64,000 nt of DNA from NCBI RefSeq assembly GCF_001425905.1, contig NZ_LMDY01000014.1, positions 124,001 to 188,000 on the forward strand. Direction: 5' to 3'. Of this stretch, positions 27,421 to 36,800 are shown in pieces. Source of the stretch: Methylibium sp. Root1272 (lineage in GTDB: Bacteria; Pseudomonadota; Gammaproteobacteria; Burkholderiales; Burkholderiaceae_C). Each line of letters opens with the position of its first letter. Within the stretch, counting starts at the first letter, position 1. Below the pieces are notes generated by a model that saw nothing but the letters and a program-made list of their open reading frames with translations, was not told where the DNA came from and searched no databases. A program made the translations under genes and the position numbers.

Positions 27421-27897
27421 ATGACGCCCGCCCTCAATAAAGCCCTCCCGGAATTTGAAGCGCAGGCCACCGGTGGCGTGAAATTCACGCCCCAGGCCTA
27501 TCTGGGTCAGACGGTCATCCTGTACTTCTACCCGAAGGACAATACCCCCGGATGCACCACCGAAGCGATGCAGTTTCGCGATCGCCACAAGGATTTCGTC
27601 AAGGCGGGCGCGGTGGTGTTCGGCGTGTCGCGCGACAACATGGCCTCGCACGACAAGTTCAAGCAGAACCTCGAACTGCCGTTCGAGCTGATCGCCGACA
27701 CCGAGGAAAAGCTCTGCCACATGTTCGGCGTGGTCAAGAACAAGATCATGTACGGCAAGAAGGTCAAGGGCATCGAGCGCAGCACCTTCCTGATCGACCC
27801 CAATGGCGTGCTGGTCGAGGAGTGGCGCGGCATCAAGGTGGCCGGCCATGTCGACGAGGTGCTGAAGTCGGTCAAGGCGCTGAAGAAGGCTGCCTGA
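27421..27897 (+). CDS. bcp: Thioredoxin-dependent peroxiredoxin Bcp (PrxQ)
   Basis: 158 residues. Thioredoxin-fold peroxiredoxin reducing H2O2 and organic peroxides. The peroxidatic Cys45 is in NTPGCTTEA. In E. coli Bcp the resolving cysteine is at position 50; here 50 is Met. Another cysteine, Cys99 (EEKLCHMFG), is present, so the protein either uses an alternative resolving residue or works as a 1-Cys enzyme, as many PrxQ members do. Downstream lies the promoter/hairpin unit before phoH. Confidence 0.95.
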   Translation: MTPALNKALPEFEAQATGGVKFTPQAYLGQTVILYFYPKDNTPGCTTEAMQFRDRHKDFVKAGAVVFGVSRDNMASHDKFKQNLELPFELIADTEEKLCHMFGVVKNKIMYGKKVKGIERSTFLIDPNGVLVEEWRGIKVAGHVDEVLKSVKALKKAA

Positions 27898-27930
27898 GCC
27901 CGACGTAACCAAGGCGTCACACAGCGGAGA

Positions 27931-27958
27931 TTGAAGTCGGGCATGCAGTGTGCATAAT
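27931..27958 (+). promoter_or_regulatory. Promoter for the small unit/phoH leader
   Basis: TTGAAG (27931-27936), 16-base spacer, CATAAT (27953-27958): a good sigma-70-type match starting 33 bases after the bcp stop. Predicted transcription start near 27965. It faces an intrinsic terminator about 30 bases downstream. Confidence 0.5.
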
Positions 27959-27964
27959 GGATTC

Positions 27965-28023
27965 ATGCCCGTGAGTCATTCACCGCATCCGAGCAAGCCG
28001 CACAGGCGACTGTGCGGCTTTTT
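27965..28023 (+). ncRNA. Candidate small RNA or phoH leader of about 60 nt
   Basis: Between the promoter at 27931-27958 and the terminator ending at 28023 lies a discrete unit of about 60 nucleotides. It could be a free-standing small RNA or an attenuated phoH leader. The same stretch contains an open frame of 22 codons (ATG 27965, stop TAA at 28031-28033) rich in His, Ser and Pro; it has no obvious ribosome site. I do not recognise a known RNA family. Confidence 0.35.
27995..28023 (+). terminator. Intrinsic terminator between bcp and phoH
   Basis: AAGCCGCACAG (27995-28005), loop GCGA, CTGTGCGGCTT (28010-28020), then a T-run: a perfect 11-base stem with a tetraloop, a textbook Rho-independent terminator. 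It ends 24 bases before the phoH start at 28048, so phoH needs read-through or its own start downstream. Confidence 0.88.
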
Positions 28024-28047
28024 CACTTCTTAAGGCCCTCGAAGTCC

Positions 28048-29736
28048 ATGCCCCTGCCCAAACCGCCCGCCAAGAAAGCCTCCCTCCTCAGCGCCAGCGA
28101 CTTCGATTCCCAGGCCGCACCCAAACCGGGCACCCGCGCCACCAAACAGGACAGCCCCGGCCCCGCCCTGCTCGACCTGTTCGACCCGCACCCCAAGACA
28201 CCGGCGGCCAAGGCGCCTGTGCCGGCACCGGCCGCCGCGCCGCGCACGGCGCAGACCCCGGTCGCCGGCTACCTGCCGGTCAAGGCCGTCAGCCGCGGCA
28301 CCGCCACGGAACCGCGCCCGCGCAAGCCGCGCGCCAGCGGCCCGCCCAAGCTGTTCGTCCTGGACACCAACGTGCTGATGCACGATCCGATGTCGCTGTT
28401 CCGCTTCGACGAGCACGACATCTACTTGCCGATGATCACGCTCGAGGAGCTCGACGGCCACAAGAAGGGCATGAGCGAGGTCTCGCGCAACGTGCGCCAG
28501 GTCAGCCGCGAGCTCGACGCGCTGGCCGGCGGCGCCGACAGCGCGAAATTCGATCCGGCGGCCGGCGTGGCGCTCGCGAAGACCGGCCACAAGGAAGCCG
28601 GCGGCACGCTGTTCTTCCAGACCACCTTCCTCGACGCCAAGCTGCCGGCCGGGCTGCCGCAGGGCAAGGCCGACAACCAGATCCTGGGCGTGGTGCAGGG
28701 CCTGCGCGAGCAGCACCCCGCACGCGACGTGGTGCTGGTGTCCAAGGACATCAACATGCGCATCAAGGCCCGTGCGCTGGGCCTGCCGGCCGAGGACTAC
28801 TTCAACGACAAGACGCTGGAAGACGGCGACCTGCTCTACACCGGTGTGCTGCCGTTGCCGGCCGACTTCTGGGAGCGCCACGGCAAGACGATGGAGAGCT
28901 GGCAGCAGGGCGGCTCCACGTTCTACCGCATCGCCGGCCCGCTGGTGCCGGTGCTGATGGTCAACCAATTCGTCTACCTCGAGACCCCGGGCGCCGCGCC
29001 GCTGTACGCCAAGGTCACCGAGATCACCGGCAAGACCGCGGTGCTGAAGACGCTGAAGGACTACTCGCACGCCAAGAACGCCATCTGGGGCGTGACCGCG
29101 CGCAATCGCGAGCAGAACTTCGCGCTGAACCTGCTGATGGACCCGGACTGCGACTTCATCACCCTCACCGGCACCGCCGGCACCGGCAAGACGCTGATGA
29201 CGTTGGCCGCCGGCCTGTCGCAGGTGATGGACGACCGCCGCTACAGCGAGATCATCGTGACCCGCGTGACCGTGCCGGTCGGCGAGGACATCGGTTTCCT
29301 GCCCGGCACCGAGGAAGAGAAGATGGGCCCGTGGATGGGCGCGCTCGACGACAACCTCGAGGTGCTGTCCAAGAACGACTCGGGCGCCGGCGAATGGGGC
29401 CGCGCCGCCACCAACGACCTGGTGCGCAGCAAGATCAAGATCAAGAGCCTGAACTTCATGCGCGGGCGCACCTTCCTGAACAAGTTCGTGCTGATCGACG
29501 AGGCGCAGAACCTGACGCCCAAGCAGATGAAGACGCTGATCACGCGAGCCGGCCCGGGCACCAAGATCGTCTGTCTGGGCAATCTGGCGCAGATCGACAC
29601 GCCCTACCTCACCGAGGGCAGTTCGGGCCTCACCTTCGCGGTCGACCGCTTCAAGGGCTGGCCGCACAGCGGCCACGTGATGCTGGCGCGCGGCGAGCGC
29701 TCGCGGCTGGCCGATTACGCGTCGGACGTGTTGTAG
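28048..29736 (+). CDS. PIN-PhoH fusion ATPase (PhoH2 type)
   Basis: About 562 residues. After a basic, Pro/Ala-rich N-terminus (1-95) comes a PIN RNase domain (KLFVLDTNVLMHD, LEELDGHKKG, VVLVSKDINMRIKA, conserved acidic residues present) and then a C-terminal PhoH ATPase domain with Walker A GTAGTGKTLMTLAAG, PVGEDIGFLPGTEEEKMGPW and the Walker B-like NKFVLIDEAQNLTPKQMKTLITRAG. PhoH2 proteins combine RNA unwinding and cleavage and are cytoplasmic. The start at 28048 is preferred to 28012 because the latter falls inside the terminator stem. The upstream terminator implies conditional expression. Confidence 0.92.
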   Translation: MPLPKPPAKKASLLSASDFDSQAAPKPGTRATKQDSPGPALLDLFDPHPKTPAAKAPVPAPAAAPRTAQTPVAGYLPVKAVSRGTATEPRPRKPRASGPPKLFVLDTNVLMHDPMSLFRFDEHDIYLPMITLEELDGHKKGMSEVSRNVRQVSRELDALAGGADSAKFDPAAGVALAKTGHKEAGGTLFFQTTFLDAKLPAGLPQGKADNQILGVVQGLREQHPARDVVLVSKDINMRIKARALGLPAEDYFNDKTLEDGDLLYTGVLPLPADFWERHGKTMESWQQGGSTFYRIAGPLVPVLMVNQFVYLETPGAAPLYAKVTEITGKTAVLKTLKDYSHAKNAIWGVTARNREQNFALNLLMDPDCDFITLTGTAGTGKTLMTLAAGLSQVMDDRRYSEIIVTRVTVPVGEDIGFLPGTEEEKMGPWMGALDDNLEVLSKNDSGAGEWGRAATNDLVRSKIKIKSLNFMRGRTFLNKFVLIDEAQNLTPKQMKTLITRAGPGTKIVCLGNLAQIDTPYLTEGSSGLTFAVDRFKGWPHSGHVMLARGERSRLADYASDVL

Positions 29737-29810
29737 GCCCACCTGCCCGGGTAGGGGCCCCATCGGGAGGCCGGAGCACAATTGACGCTCTGCACAAAAG
29801 GAGACCTGCG

Positions 29811-31001
29811 ATGACCACTTCCCGAGACGTCTTCGTCGTCGGTGCCGCGCGCACCGCCATCGGCACCTACGGCGGCACGCTGAAGGACACGCCCCTGGCC
29901 GATCTGGCCACGCTGGCGGTCAGGACGGCGATCGAGCGCAGTGGCGCCGCGGCCGGGAGCATCGGCCACCTGGCGATGGGCAACGTGATCCCGACCGAGC
30001 CGCGCGACGCCTACCTGAGCCGTGTCGCCGCGATCAACGCCGGGCTGTCGAAGGAGACGCCGGCCTTCAACGTGAACCGCCTGTGCGGTTCCGGCCTGCA
30101 GGCCATCGTCTCGGCGGCGCAGTCGGTGCTGCTGGGCGACTGCGAGCTGGCCATCGGCGCCGGCGCCGAATCGATGTCGCGCGGCCCCTACCACGTGAAC
30201 TCGGTCCGCTGGGGCGCGCGCATGGGCGACACGGCGATGGTCGACTACACGGTGGGCATCCTGCACGACCCCTTCCACAAGATCCACATGGGCATCACCG
30301 CGGAGAACGTGGCCGAGCAGTTCGGCATCACCCGCACGATGATGGACGAGCTGGCGGCCGAGAGCCACCGCCGCGCCGCCAAGGCGATCGCCGAAGGCCG
30401 CTTCAAGAGCCAGATCGTGCCGGTGGAGATCGTCACCCGCAAGGGCACGCTGAGCTTCGACACCGACGAGCACGTGAAGGCCGACACCACGGTCGAGACA
30501 CTCGCCAAGATGAAGCCCGCCTTCAAGAAGGACGGCGGTCTGGTCACGGCCGGCAATGCCTCGGGCATCAATGATGGCGCGGCGGCCGTGGTGCTGGCCA
30601 GTGCCGAGGCCGTCAAGGCCGGTGGCCTGAAGCCGCTGGCGCGTCTGGTGGCCTATGCCCATGCCGGTGTGGACCCCAAGATCATGGGCATCGGCCCGGT
30701 ACCGGCAACGCAACTCGCACTGAAGAAGGCCGGCCTCAAGGTGCAGGATCTCGACGTGATCGAGTCCAACGAAGCCTTCGCCGCGCAGGCCTGCGCCGTG
30801 GTGCGCGAACTCGACCTCGACCCCGCCAAGGTCAACGCCAACGGCTCGGGCATCTCGCTCGGCCACCCGGTGGGCGCGACCGGCGCCATCATCACCACCA
30901 AGGCCCTGTACGAACTGCAGCGCACCGGCGGCCGCTACGCGCTGGTGACGATGTGCATCGGCGGCGGTCAGGGCATCGCCGCGATCTTCGAGCGCGTCTG
31001 A
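29811..31001 (+). CDS. bktB: Acetyl-CoA acyltransferase, BktB-like beta-ketothiolase
   Basis: 396 residues, close over its whole length to Cupriavidus BktB. Acyl-enzyme cysteine about 92 in [18 protein letters not shown]; catalytic His in [15 protein letters not shown] and second Cys in [17 protein letters not shown]. It condenses or cleaves acyl-CoA with acetyl-CoA; BktB handles C4-C10 ketoacyl-CoAs, including for polyhydroxyalkanoate or fatty-acid metabolism. ATG at 29811 follows AAAGGAG. No PHA synthase or reductase is adjacent, so pathway assignment is inference. Confidence 0.93.
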   Translation: MTTSRDVFVVGAARTAIGTYGGTLKDTPLADLATLAVRTAIERSGAAAGSIGHLAMGNVIPTEPRDAYLSRVAAINAGLSKETPAFNVNRLCGSGLQAIVSAAQSVLLGDCELAIGAGAESMSRGPYHVNSVRWGARMGDTAMVDYTVGILHDPFHKIHMGITAENVAEQFGITRTMMDELAAESHRRAAKAIAEGRFKSQIVPVEIVTRKGTLSFDTDEHVKADTTVETLAKMKPAFKKDGGLVTAGNASGINDGAAAVVLASAEAVKAGGLKPLARLVAYAHAGVDPKIMGIGPVPATQLALKKAGLKVQDLDVIESNEAFAAQACAVVRELDLDPAKVNANGSGISLGHPVGATGAIITTKALYELQRTGGRYALVTMCIGGGQGIAAIFERV

Positions 31002-31016
31002 ACCGCGCGCTCGGCA

Positions 31017-31043
31017 GATGAAGCCCAGAGGATGGGCTTCATC
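31017..31043. terminator. Bidirectional hairpin between the convergent thiolase and monooxygenase-like genes
   Basis: GATGAAGCCCA (31017-31027), loop GAGGA, TGGGCTTCATC (31033-31043): a perfect 11-base stem centred in the 56-base convergent spacer. No T-run follows on either strand, so efficiency is uncertain, but position suggests shared termination. Confidence 0.6.
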
Positions 31044-31057
31044 CGCCGGGGCCTGCC

Positions 31058-31423
31058 TCAGCGGCGCAACCCGCCGCTCTGAAGAACGAAGTACTGCGGG
31101 TTCAGGCCCTTCAGCGGCTCGCGCAACTGCTCGATGTCGGCCGCCGTCGCGTGCACTTCGACCCGCGTCACCTCAGCGATCTTCAGTGCCTCGCCCAGCA
31201 GGGCACCGACATTTTCCAGGTGGGCCAGCAGGCCTGCCGCACCGTCATAGCCTTCACGGCAGTGCGCCGCGTCGCCATCGAAGCTGAAGGCGTAGTACGC
31301 GCACTTGGGCTCGCTGCGTGTCTTCTCGATGAAGCGCGCTGTCAGCGCCTTGAACTCATCGAGCTTGCCGGGCGCCACCTTGAAATAAGGCGCGATGCTG
31401 CAGCAGGTATCGGGGGTGCTCAT
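31058..31423 (-). CDS. Antibiotic biosynthesis monooxygenase (ABM)-domain-like protein
   Basis: 121 residues. Dimeric alpha/beta-barrel pattern: CCSIAPYFKVAPGKLDEFKALTARFIEKTRSEPKCAYYAFSFDG, then AHCREGYDGAAGLLAHLENVGALLGEAL, as in YgiN/ABM and related quinol monooxygenase-like proteins. Function is not predictable beyond small-molecule binding or oxidation. A CC pair lies near the N-terminus. ATG at 31423 follows AGGAGA, supporting the start; the much longer open frame upstream is a shadow. Confidence 0.72.
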   Translation of the reverse strand: MSTPDTCCSIAPYFKVAPGKLDEFKALTARFIEKTRSEPKCAYYAFSFDGDAAHCREGYDGAAGLLAHLENVGALLGEALKIAEVTRVEVHATAADIEQLREPLKGLNPQYFVLQSGGLRR

Positions 31424-31569
31424 CAATGTCTCCTGGGACAGGGTGTGGTGCGGAATGCAAGCGCGAGCGTGCCGGCCTTCACCCTCGCCGCACACCGGAT
31501 GAACCCGTAAGCCAATCCCGGGGTCCTCCGCCGACGGGGATCCGCATGGGGCGGAACTGCGCACATGGA

Positions 31570-31589
31570 TACTGTATTTATGTACAGTA
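31570..31589 (+). promoter_or_regulatory. LexA (SOS) box for imuA-imuB-dnaE2
   Basis: TACTGTATTTATGTACAGTA: CTGT, eight bases, ACAG, embedded in a wider inverted repeat. It matches the beta/gamma-proteobacterial LexA consensus and lies 25 bases upstream of the imuA start, where it would repress the cassette until DNA damage. Confidence 0.9.
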
Positions 31590-31613
31590 TTCATCTCCGT
31601 CCGCTCCTCCGCC

Positions 31614-32402
31614 ATGCTCTCCGACCTCGCCGCCACCGCACCGTCGCCGCCACCGCGCGGCCTGGCCTCCTTCATGGACCGCCCCGGGGCCGCGCTGTGG
31701 CGGGCCGGCACGCTGGCCCGGCCGCCGCTGCCGACCCTTCCCACCGGATGGCCGGCGCTCGACGAGCAGCTGCCGGGCGGCGGCTGGCCTGCGAGCGGCC
31801 TGACCGAACTGCTGGCCACGCCGGCCAGCGGCGAGCTGGCGTTGCTGGCGCCGTGGCTGCGCAGCCTGGGGCAGCGCCAGGACGCTGCGCAGGAGATGGT
31901 CTGGATCACCCCTCCGGGTCGGCCTTGCCTGAGCGCACTGCTGGCCCTCGGCCTGGACGGCTCGCGGCTGCTGTGCCTGGCGCCGCAGACACCGACCGAT
32001 GCCGCCTGGGCCGCCGAGCAGGCGGTGCGCGCCGGCAGTTGCGCCGCCGTGTTGTGGTGGAGTGAACGGCCGGTCGCCCGTCCCGTGTTGCGCCGCCTGC
32101 ATCTGGCGGCGCAGGCTGGCCTCACGCCACTGCTGACCGTGCAGGCGCCCGCGGCCCGTTCGCTGAGCAGCCCGGCCCCGCTGCGCCTGGCCTGCCAGTC
32201 GCTGCCAGGCCACGCCCTGGCGGTCGACGTGTTCAAGCGCCGCGGCCCGCCGATGGCGAGGCCCCTGCAACTGGCCCTTCCCTGGCCGGAATCGGCACGC
32301 CGTGCGCCGTCGATTGCAACGAGTCCCCACGATGCTGTGGATCGCCCTCTACCTGCCCCAGCTGCCGCTGCAAGCCCTGCCCTGGTCGCACACCGGGCTT
32401 GA
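31614..32402 (+). CDS. imuA: Translesion synthesis accessory protein ImuA
   Basis: 262 residues, RecA/SulA-like fold: LPTGWPALDEQLPGGGWPASGLTELLATPASGELALLAP, then EEMVWITPP-like and LCLAPQTPTDAAWAAEQAVRAGSCAAVLWW. ImuA works with ImuB and DnaE2 in error-prone bypass. The start at 31614 lacks a clear ribosome site, and ATG at 31674 (MDRPGAALWRAG) is a possible alternative. The 3' end overlaps imuB by 71 bases. Directly behind the LexA box, so damage-inducible. Confidence 0.9.
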   Translation: MLSDLAATAPSPPPRGLASFMDRPGAALWRAGTLARPPLPTLPTGWPALDEQLPGGGWPASGLTELLATPASGELALLAPWLRSLGQRQDAAQEMVWITPPGRPCLSALLALGLDGSRLLCLAPQTPTDAAWAAEQAVRAGSCAAVLWWSERPVARPVLRRLHLAAQAGLTPLLTVQAPAARSLSSPAPLRLACQSLPGHALAVDVFKRRGPPMARPLQLALPWPESARRAPSIATSPHDAVDRPLPAPAAAASPALVAHRA

Positions 32403-33822
32403 GGCCGCACTGCCGGTGGCGGTGGCCGAGCAGCACGTGCTGCTCGGCGCCAACCGCGCGGCGCACGCCCTCGGCGTGCGGGCCGGGCAGAGCGTGGCCA
32501 CGGCCTTGTCGCTGCTGCCGCAGCTCGTCGTGATCCCGCGCGAGCGGGCCTGCGAGGCCGCGCTGGTCGAGCGACTGGCCCTGGCGCTCGGTGCGCTCAC
32601 GCCCCATCTGAGCCTCGCTCCGGACGGCGTGCTGCTCGAGGTGCAGAGCACGCTGCGGTTGTTCGGCGGCATCCATGCCTTGCTGCACCGGGCGCAAGCC
32701 CTGGCGCACGCGAGCGGTGTGCAGGCGCGCACGGGTTGTGCGCCGACCCCCGGCGCCGCCTGGCTGTTCGCCACCAGTGGCCTGGCCCGGCCACATGCGC
32801 TGAAAGCCCGGAGCAGCGCTCAGCAGCTGGACCGGCTGCCGGTGGCGAGCCTGTCCCGCCTGCTGCCGCCGAGCCCCCGTCAGAGCGAGTTGCTGCAGGC
32901 GCTGGGCATCCAGACCCTCGGTGCGTTGCGGGCCCTGCCGCGCGCCGGCCTGCAGCGCCGGCTCGGCGTGGACCTGGGGCTGGCGCTCGACCGCAGCTAC
33001 GGCGACGCACCCGACCCCCGCCCGTGGTTCGCACCGCCCGAGCACTTCACTGCCCGGCGTGAGCTGATGCAACGTGCCGACGAAGCCGCAGTGCTGGTCG
33101 CCGCGGTCGAGGCCCTGCTGCCGGCCTTGCGCGGCTGGTTGCAGCTGCGCTGGCAGGCCGTCACGGAGCTGGCGCTGAGACTGCGCCACGAGCATGGCCG
33201 CGAGCCCCGCCCCGACACACGGCTGCGCTTGCGGCTGTCGGCCCCGAGCCGCGACATCGGCCAGCTCGCGCTGCTGTGGCGCGAGCGTCTGCAGCGCCAT
33301 GCGCTCGCCACGCCGGTGTACGAGATCGCGCTCGAGCTGGAAACCGCCGTGCCGCACGGCGGCACGCCCGGTGAACTGCTGCCCGCGCCGGGCCGGCAAG
33401 ATGGCGAGCACGCCGCGCTGCTCGACCGGCTGGCCGCGCGGCTGGGGGGCGACCACGTGCAGCGCTGGGTGCCGCAGGCCGATCACCGGCCCGAGCACGC
33501 GCAGCGCGCCCGAGCGGCCGGCGAGCCCCCCCCTGCTTCCATCGCGATCCCGGCGGCCGCTCCTGCCGCCCCCCGGCCGCTCTGGCTGCTGCCCCTCCCG
33601 CTGCCGCTGGTCAGCGATGCACTGGGCCGGCCGCGGCATGGCGGCCCCTTGCGGGTGTGCTCGCGGGCCGAGCGCATCGAGGCCGGCTGGTTCGACGGCG
33701 CGCTGGTGCGACGCGATTACCACGTGGCCGAGGGCGCCGACCACCGGCTGCGCTGGATCTATCGAGAACACCCCAGCGATGTCTCGTCGGGGGGCTGGTT
33801 CCTGCACGGCTGGTTCGGGTGA
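32332..33822 (+). CDS. imuB: Y-family-polymerase-like mutasome protein ImuB
   Basis: 496 residues. It has the Y-family layout (palm/fingers then little finger), but the catalytic acidic motif of DinB (IDMDCFYA) is replaced by WIALYLPQLPLQAL, so it should be polymerase-inactive, as known for ImuB, which acts as beta-clamp adapter for DnaE2. DGVLLEVQSTLRLFGG and LKARSSAQQLDRLPV-SLSRLLPPSPR follow the family. The Ala/Pro-rich tail contains the last ~100 residues seen in ImuB. It starts inside imuA and ends 4 bases before dnaE2. Confidence 0.92.
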   Translation: MLWIALYLPQLPLQALPWSHTGLEAALPVAVAEQHVLLGANRAAHALGVRAGQSVATALSLLPQLVVIPRERACEAALVERLALALGALTPHLSLAPDGVLLEVQSTLRLFGGIHALLHRAQALAHASGVQARTGCAPTPGAAWLFATSGLARPHALKARSSAQQLDRLPVASLSRLLPPSPRQSELLQALGIQTLGALRALPRAGLQRRLGVDLGLALDRSYGDAPDPRPWFAPPEHFTARRELMQRADEAAVLVAAVEALLPALRGWLQLRWQAVTELALRLRHEHGREPRPDTRLRLRLSAPSRDIGQLALLWRERLQRHALATPVYEIALELETAVPHGGTPGELLPAPGRQDGEHAALLDRLAARLGGDHVQRWVPQADHRPEHAQRARAAGEPPPASIAIPAAAPAAPRPLWLLPLPLPLVSDALGRPRHGGPLRVCSRAERIEAGWFDGALVRRDYHVAEGADHRLRWIYREHPSDVSSGGWFLHGWFG

Positions 33823-33826
33823 GGCG

Positions 33827-36800
33827 ATGCCGCAGCCGGCCCATCCCAAGACGCCGCAGCCGGCGTCGCCCCCGCCACCGCCGCTGCACTGGACACGACC
33901 GGGGCTGCCGGCCTACGCGGAGCTGCATTGCCGCTCGAACTTCAGCTTCCTGACCGGCGCCTCGCACCCGCAGGAGCTGGTGGAGCGCGCCGCCCAGCTC
34001 GGCTACGCGGCGATCGCGATCACCGACGAGTGCTCGGTGGCCGGCGTGGTGCGGGCGCATGCGGCGCTGAAGCGGCTGCGCGAGAACGGCGACCCGTCGC
34101 TGCCGGCCCTGATCATCGGCAGCGAGTTCACGCTCGCCGCCTCATCCACCGCGCCCGGCTGCCGCCTGGTGCTGCTGGCGAAGAACCGCGAGGGCTACGC
34201 CCAGCTCTGCGGTCTGATCACGCTCGGCCGCGGCCGCAGCGCCAAGGGTCACTACCAGCTGAGCGTCGACGACCTCGATGCGCCGCTGGCCGGCCAGGGC
34301 CGTGCCGCCGGCGTACCCGACTGCCTGGCGCTGCTGATCCCGCGCCGCGAAGAGGACCACGGCACCCTGCTCGCGCAGGCCCGCTGGCTGGCGGGCCGCT
34401 GCGGCGAGCGCGCCTCGATCGCGATCGAGCTGCTGCGCTGGGCCGACGACGAGTCCTTCATCGAACGCCTGCTCGAGGTGTCGGCCGCCTCCGGCCTGCC
34501 ACTGGCGGCGGCGGGCGACGTGCTGATGCACGTGCGCTCGCGCAAGCCGCTGCAGGACACGCTGACCGCGATCCGCCTGAAGCGCCGCGTCGCCGACTGC
34601 GGCTACGCGCTGATGCGCAACGCCGAGCAGCACCTGCGCTCGCGGCTGGCGCTGGCGCGGCTCTGCCGTCCCGAGTGGCTGCAGCGCAGCGTGGACCTCG
34701 CACGGGCCTGCGACTTCTCGCTGGAGCAGCTGAAGTACGAGTACCCGGACGAGATCGTGCCGGCCGGCGAGACGGCGGCCAGCCACCTGCGGCGCATGAC
34801 CGAGGACGGCGCACGCAAGCGCTATTCCGGCGTGGTGCCCGACACGGTGAAGGAGCAGATCGAACGCGAGTTCACGTTGATCTTCCAGAAACGCTACGAG
34901 GCCTTCTTCCTCACCGTCTTCGACGTGGTGACGTTCGCCCGTTCCCGGGGCATCCTGTGCCAGGGTCGCGGCTCGGCCGCCAATTCGGCGGTCTGCTACT
35001 GCCTGGGCATCACCGAGGTCGACCCGACGCAGACCACGCTGCTGTTCGAGCGCTTCATCAGCGAGGAGCGCAACGAGGCCCCCGACATCGACGTCGACTT
35101 CGAGCACGAGCGGCGCGAGGAAGTCATCCAGTACATCTACGGCAAGTACGGCACGCACCGCACCGCGCTCGCCGCCGCACTGGCGACCTACCGCGTGCGC
35201 GGCGCGGTGCGCGAGGTCGGCAAGGCGCTGGGGCTGGACGAGCAGCGCATCGCCCGTCTCGCGAAGAGCCACCAGTGGTTCGATGGGCGCGAGGCACTGC
35301 CCGCTCGCCTGAGCGAAGCCGGCTTCGACCTGGACGCCCCGGTCACCCGGCAGTGGCTGGAGCTGAGTTCCACGCTGATCGGCTTCCCGCGGCATTTGTC
35401 GCAGCATGTCGGCGGTTTCGTCATCGCGCGCGACGAGCTGTCGCGCATGGTGCCGATCGAGAACGCCGCGATGAAGGACCGCCGCGTGATCCAGTGGGAC
35501 AAGGACGACCTCGAGTCGCTGGGGCTGCTCAAGGTCGACGTGCTGGCGCTGGGCATGCTGAGCGCGCTCAAGCGCGCGCTCGCGCTGCTCACCGACTGGC
35601 GCGGCCCGCCGCCCGGCGCCAACGGCGGCGCGCCTGCACCCCCGTCATGGCAGATGCAGGACATCCCGCGCGAGGACATCGCCACCTACGAAATGATCCA
35701 GAAGGCCGACACCGTGGGCGTGTTCCAGATCGAGAGCCGAGCCCAGCAGAGCATGCTGCCCCGGCTGAAGCCCCGCGAGTTCTACGATCTGGTGGTCCAG
35801 GTCGCGATCGTGCGGCCGGGCCCGATCAGCGGCGGCATGGTGCACCCCTACCTGAAGCAGCGCGAGCTGCAGCGCCAGGGCCTGCGCCCGCCCCCCGTCT
35901 ATCCGGCCCTCGAGAAGGCGCTCGAGCGCACGCTGGGCATCCCGATCTTCCAGGAACAGGTGATGCAGATCTGCATGATCGCAGCCGATTTCAGCGGCGG
36001 CGATGCCGACGAGCTGCGCCGTGCGATGGCGGCCTGGAAACGCAAGGGCGGCTTGCAGCACTTCCACCAGCGCATCGTCGATCGCATGGTGGCAAAGAAC
36101 TACGACCGCGAGTTCGCCGAGCGCATCTTCGAGCAGATCAAGGGCTTCGGCGACTACGGCTTCCCGGAGAGCCATGCCTACAGCTTCGCGCTGCTGGCCT
36201 ACCTGAGCGCCTGGCTCAAGTGCCACGAGCCGGCGATCTTCCTGGCCGCGCTGCTGAACTCGCAGCCGATGGGCTTCTACGCACCGTCGCAGCTGGTGCA
36301 GGACGCACGGCGCCACGCGGTCGAGGTGCGTCCGGTCGACGTGGGCCATAGCGGCTGGGACTGCACGCTCGAAGCGGCGTCACCCGGCAGCATGCCCTCC
36401 GACGCACGGCGGCCACAGCCCGCCGTGCGCCTGGGGCTGCGCCTCGTCTCCGGCTTCAGCAAGGCCGCCGCCGACCGCATCGTGGCCGCCCGTCATGCGG
36501 CGGCCTTCGCCAGCCTCGACGACCTGGCGCGGCGCGCCGGGCTCGATCCCCAGGCGCTGCAGGTGCTGGCCCGCGCCGACGCGCTGCAAGGCCTGGCCGG
36601 CCACCGCCGGCAGCAGGCCTGGCAGGCGAGCGGCCAGCCCCGCCGCACCGCCCTGCTCGCCGATGCACCGCATCGCGAGGACCCGCTCGCCCTTCCGGCG
36701 CCGCCCGAGGCCGAGGAGATCACGCTCGACTACGCCAGCCTCCAACTCACGCTGCGTCGCCATCCGCTGGCGCTGCTGCGCCCGCGGCTCGCGCAACGCG

